From the NCBI GenBank assembly GCA_034190875.2, contig CM067349.1:34263901-34327900 (forward strand): 64,000 bases of DNA. The letters are read 5' to 3'. This DNA comes from Urechis unicinctus. Taxonomy: Eukaryota > Annelida > Polychaeta > Xenopneusta > Urechidae. This document shows, piece after piece, positions 58,165 to 64,000 of this stretch; position 1 is the first letter of the stretch; every line of letters begins with the position of its first letter. A program made the translations under genes and the position numbers. The notes under the pieces were generated by a model that worked only from the letters and a program-made list of their open reading frames with translations, had not been told where the DNA came from and did no database searches.

Positions 58165-59131
58165 CAATAGCATCAACATGCAACAACAATTGATATTCCG
58201 TTGATGCATGCTGCATGCTTGCGTGTAGGCGACAGGAAGTCGACAATCTCACTGTGGTTTGCAGTGTATATTCATCGAGTGCTCCCACGTTTGAAATAAT
58301 ATTTTTTCAAAGCTTTAACTGGCACTTTTGTTACTCTGATGGAAATTGAAGACAGTGATGATATGTAAAGCATATCCAACTTCTAAGAATACAGAGGCTG
58401 CCAAAACATATAGAGTACCGGCAGTGGTTGCTGCACTCCATATGATTTCAATATCTACCGAAATGAGATACTAAGACTAATAAAACAGAGAAGGAGACAG
58501 AGGAAGGACACAAATGAATCATGGTATTAAAGCGCAGTTTGAGTAATTCATCAAATGTAATAATGCATACTTCGATATCCCAAGAGACAATGCATTCGAA
58601 TTGATTGGAACAACTGACGGTGTTTATCATTTGACTTTTGAAGTCTCACTTAGAGTAGATTGATGAACTGCAATCGACCTGCGGCTGTACATTGACAATT
58701 TGCAAAATATACTGTACAGAGGAAGTACGTTCCTTAAACATGTTCCAAGTACAGCATACTTTGATTGAGGTATACATGACAATAATGCCACCAACGTTTG
58801 CTGCTTTGCATATTGTGACATAGTTGTCTGAAATGTGATTGGCTTTGAGTAATGAAAGTATGCACATACATAATGGTACACATAACGTAAGTTTTTCTGT
58901 ATTTACGGTTGAAAACACACATGAAAGTGCAAGAAGTAAGCTCCAGTGTTATTATTTGTTTGTGTAGCTTGTTATTGTAAATCATATATTATATGACATT
59001 CTATAGCATATAAATGAACCATCGGTATCAATATAACACACACCTGGTGAAAGAATATATGCTTATGAGTCTTACATATGACGAGTTCGGGCACTTATGG
59101 ATGGGATGTGAGAACTGAACAGGTCCTTAAA

Positions 59132-60560
<1,429 letters not shown>

Positions 60561-61089
60561 CACAAATATACCGTGTAATTTTCACCAGCAATTGTATACA
60601 ATCTAGTTAATGTTCCGCAAAAAGTGGTGCTTGCCTCATCAAATTATATAAAAGGTGACCAACGCCAAAAAGATTTATAGCACGTAAGAAAGCCCCCATG
60701 AAACTTGCAACGCTCAATATGGTCCCAAACGGAAGCAATGACAATTAAATGGGATATCACAACTCTTACCCAACCAAATGAAGGCAAACAAGGTCTGATA
60801 AATAATATTTATATATGCGTAATTAAACCAAGTGCGCGTACTGGTAACGAAGTACGCACCGCAACTGAGGTAAGTGCTGCCCTCTGCGGCCGTCGCTAAT
60901 CATGTAAGAAAAGTACATTTGTAAAATTTCGTGTAAGTTTGCGTTATACTTGACTCTCACCAGACCCATTTAGCATTCACGACCACAAAGAAGACATCGG
61001 CCAGTTTAAGCTGCTAAGTGAAGTCAGATTCGCAACTTTTAATTCGCCTCTAGACCCATCGCCATTAATTTCTGTACTCTAATTTCTAT

Positions 61090-61091
<2 letters not shown>

Positions 61092-61136
<45 letters not shown>

Positions 61137-61155
61137 TAGAGATATATATATATAT

Positions 61156-61240
<85 letters not shown>

Positions 61241-61253
61241 ATATATGTATATA

Positions 61254-61297
<44 letters not shown>

Positions 61298-61626
61298 TAT
61301 ATATATCAATACATATATATACATACATATATATAAAAACATGCATCCATATATATATGATATATATTCATATATATATATATATATATATACATATTTA
61401 CATATATATGTATATATATATAGACTTTTATTGCCATTATGATTTGTTTTCTAGGTAGTAAGATATATGAATATGTATTTATCCATATTTATACGCATAT
61501 ATAAATATTGTATATATAGTAGTGCGTAAATGTATATATATATATAAACATATATATATATTACACATGATTATCATTGTCATAATTTATATAGTTGTAT
61601 AAATATGTATATGTTGTTAAATATAA

Positions 61627-61703
<77 letters not shown>

Positions 61704-61735
61704 CACATATATATATATGAATAATTTGATATACA
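61092..61735. repeat. Compound AT-rich microsatellite in X'
   Basis: (TA)n with GATA, ACACA and ATGT interruptions runs to 61425. An island, GCCATTATGATTTGTTTTC, follows at 61431, and further TA blocks lie at about 61525-61560 and 61625-61700. It corresponds to 2936-3521 in X. Confidence 0.95.
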
Positions 61736-62187
61736 TATACGTATATAATTCGGTACGCAATGAGCAAGTTCGATGTTGTCGCGTTGCTTGGTGTGTGCTG
61801 TGTATTCATGTTGTGTAATGGCTTCTGTGAGGCAGATAGGTGATATTCAAAACCTGTAGGTGTGCGCAAATTTATCGAATCTTAACGCTGCTGTATGTCA
61901 AATGGACAGCACTACATCATATAAAACCTCGACTAGCTAAATCCTTAATTATGTGATGCATAACGACATTGTAAAGGTGAGCTAGAGTGTTATTATCAAG
62001 TCTTGTTGCCTCAACTCAATACCTCTTATCACAGTAAATGAAACACCTTACACACGTACACGATGTTTGCTTGCATAATAAATTTTAAAAAACGCATTTT
62101 CTACATTTAGGTGATACAGGAACCGATAATCTGATTATATCGAGCATGTTGGTACCGTTAGTCTTAGCGTTAGCGTCCATGATCCCA

Positions 62188-63050
62188 TCGGATTCGCTAA
62201 TGGCGCTGATGCATATTGGTTTTTGATATGGTATAACGGATGCATAAAAACGAGCAGCCTTGTAGATTGGTAACGACTTGCAAATGCCCCACAATTGCAA
62301 CTTTAATAAAATCAAATTCGATGCAGTTGCAGATAAAAATATCAGTTTCTGGAGTACAAATACTAGACGACGCGCTTGTTATTGCAATAACAAAAATATA
62401 TCTTAAAACTTCACACGGGATCATGATGCCTGTCGTAACTTTGACCAATCAATCTACAATAAGGGTCGTTCCAAACAGATGACCATAACAGTGCGAAATT
62501 ACTACAAAGACTTTTTTACAAGGTCAGATAGATTATATATATTTCAGCATATTCGCATTACCCATGAGTTACAACCCTTTATAGCTTTAAGTGCAATAGT
62601 TTAGTGGAAATCATTATCTTATGAGTTTCGCTAATGGCGCGTATGCATATTGGCTTTTGATATGGTATAACGGATGCATTAATACGAGCAGCTTTGTAAT
62701 TCGGGAACGAGTTGCACATGCCCCACAATTGTAACTTCACTAAAATCAAATACGAAACAGTTGGCAGATGAATTAATTAGTTCCTAGAGTAAAAATACTA
62801 GATGACGCGCTGGTTATGGCAATAACGAAAATATTCGTTATAATTTCACACGGAATCATTAGACCTGTAGTAAGCTTGACCAACCAATTTACCAAAAAAG
62901 ACGAAACTAATGACCATTACAGTCAGAGATTATTTAAAGTCTTGTTTAGATGATCAAATGGATTACATATATTTCGGCAAAATCGCCATAAGACGTAAGC
63001 TGCAGCATGTAATTGTTTTCACAGGAGTAGTTGGGCGGAAATCATTCATT
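62188..63050 (+). repeat. Two-unit tandem repeat, period about 433 bp (X' copy)
   Basis: The units start near GGATTCGCTAATGGCGC (62190) and ATGAGTTTCGCTAATGGCGC (62621). It is the counterpart of 3972-4848. The minus-strand frame 62197-62448 (starting MVKVTTGIMIPCEVLRY) is longer here than in X, but stops interrupt it in the sister unit. Confidence 0.8.
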
Positions 63051-63841
63051 CTTCGATTTAAGCGCACGTCATCTTATCAGCTACTTAGTAACGTTAAAAT
63101 TCTTATTTCAGGGCTCTTAATTCATAATGCTGTCAAAGTATCCGTGATGTGTTACTTGCCGAAGGCAGTGCTCGCTCTTTGTCATGACTGGTGAATCCCC
63201 AGACACCCATAGGTCTAAAGATTGATCACGTCTATGTGATCCTCATTACTCTCAAGGGGTGTATCATTCATCGCTTGTAGGCAGTGAATATCCTCCATAA
63301 CGGGTTAAGAATTAGGCTTCTTGCAGTTTTTCGCCAAGTTTCTAATAGAGTCAGAGCTGGGGTCGAGCACTCAATAAATATCATCTCTGGGGAATTTGAT
63401 AATAACCGTCAACTAAATTTGTTGGGCTATTTCATCTTTGTTGCTGCCTTGTGAGCAGTTAGTATTGATTTTTCTAAAGTTGGCGAGCATGCCGATTTAA
63501 ATGCGAAACAATGTCCTTGTTGTAATTGATCGATGTGCTTTGACATGGTGCACTTAATCTAGATAATGCTGTCACATTTGACCTTATCAGGGTACATTCA
63601 GCTATCCAAACACCATTTATCATGTGTTTGGAAACCAATAAACCGTTATGAATGATACCACTCCCTACCTTAGCTCATTGCACCGTATAACGTTATTCTT
63701 AAGACGATAACTTTAATAATGCACCTGCGTAGTTGAAACGTACCATGTAACATACCACAGTACTCTCCCTTCACGCCACTAATAAACAACATCTGGTAAT
63801 CTCATATTAGGGCGATTGGGGGTTTCCACTGCGCGGACATC

Positions 63842-63842
<1 letters not shown>

Positions 63843-63924
<82 letters not shown>

Positions 63925-64000
63925 TATAGAGATATAGATATAGATATATATATATATATAGATATATATATATATATATATATATATAGATATATATATA
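63843..64000. repeat. (TA)n microsatellite with GATA interruptions, cut by the window end
   Basis: TA alternation runs from the GCGCGGACATCC junction of X' to the last base, with ATAGATAGAGATA patches from about 63922. It is the counterpart of 5651-5797. Confidence 0.96.

Overview
This window reads as intergenic DNA from an animal, probably an invertebrate. It is AT-rich and I found no intact gene, tRNA, rRNA or CRISPR array. It holds very long (TA)n arrays and decayed transposable elements of animal type: a CR1/Jockey-like LINE, two hAT-related pieces, one lone LTR, and a small DNA element inside the LINE. The longest open frames are mostly poly-Tyr/Ile readings of (TA)n or short accidental frames.

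The main structure is repetition. Block X (1258-5650) returns as X' (58165-63842) in the same orientation. Block Y-A (about 11.1-26.1 kb) returns as Y-B (about 37.9-50.1 kb), roughly 93-95% identical by eye. Block Z (9.5-10.15 kb) returns split in two (29.5-29.9 and 35.64-35.80 kb). A distal block T (26.6-27.1 kb) returns at 56.65-57.05 kb. Older, much more diverged copies of the same blocks lie between them: Y-like at 6.5-9.0 kb, 30.7-32.5 kb and 55.5-56.0 kb, and X-like at 9.05-9.27 kb and 32.9-33.5 kb. All copies I found are direct. The simplest reading is a long tandem array, with units of tens of kilobases, duplicated in at least two rounds and then broken by deletions and insertions.

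The repeated unit is not simple satellite DNA. Many stretches of 60-160 codons have few stops and plausible protein composition, mostly on the + strand, and some keep amino-acid similarity between old copies. I could not identify these proteins. One pair (19.6-19.9 and 47.06-47.42 kb) weakly recalls virus-type Holliday-junction resolvases. The unit may be a decayed large virus-like or giant mobile element, or a decayed host locus; the sequence alone does not decide. Everything is treated as a fossil.

Relative ages can be read from nesting. The LINE sits at the same site in Y-A and Y-B, so it is older than that duplication. The 583-bp DNA element in the Y-A LINE is younger than the LINE. The lone LTR in Y-B is absent from Y-A and is probably younger than the duplication. 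The mini-hAT at 36-37 kb inserted into the arm of a palindromic element that is also interrupted by a (TA)n array. Several (TA)n arrays occupy the same positions in paired copies, so the arrays, or seeds of them, predate the duplications.
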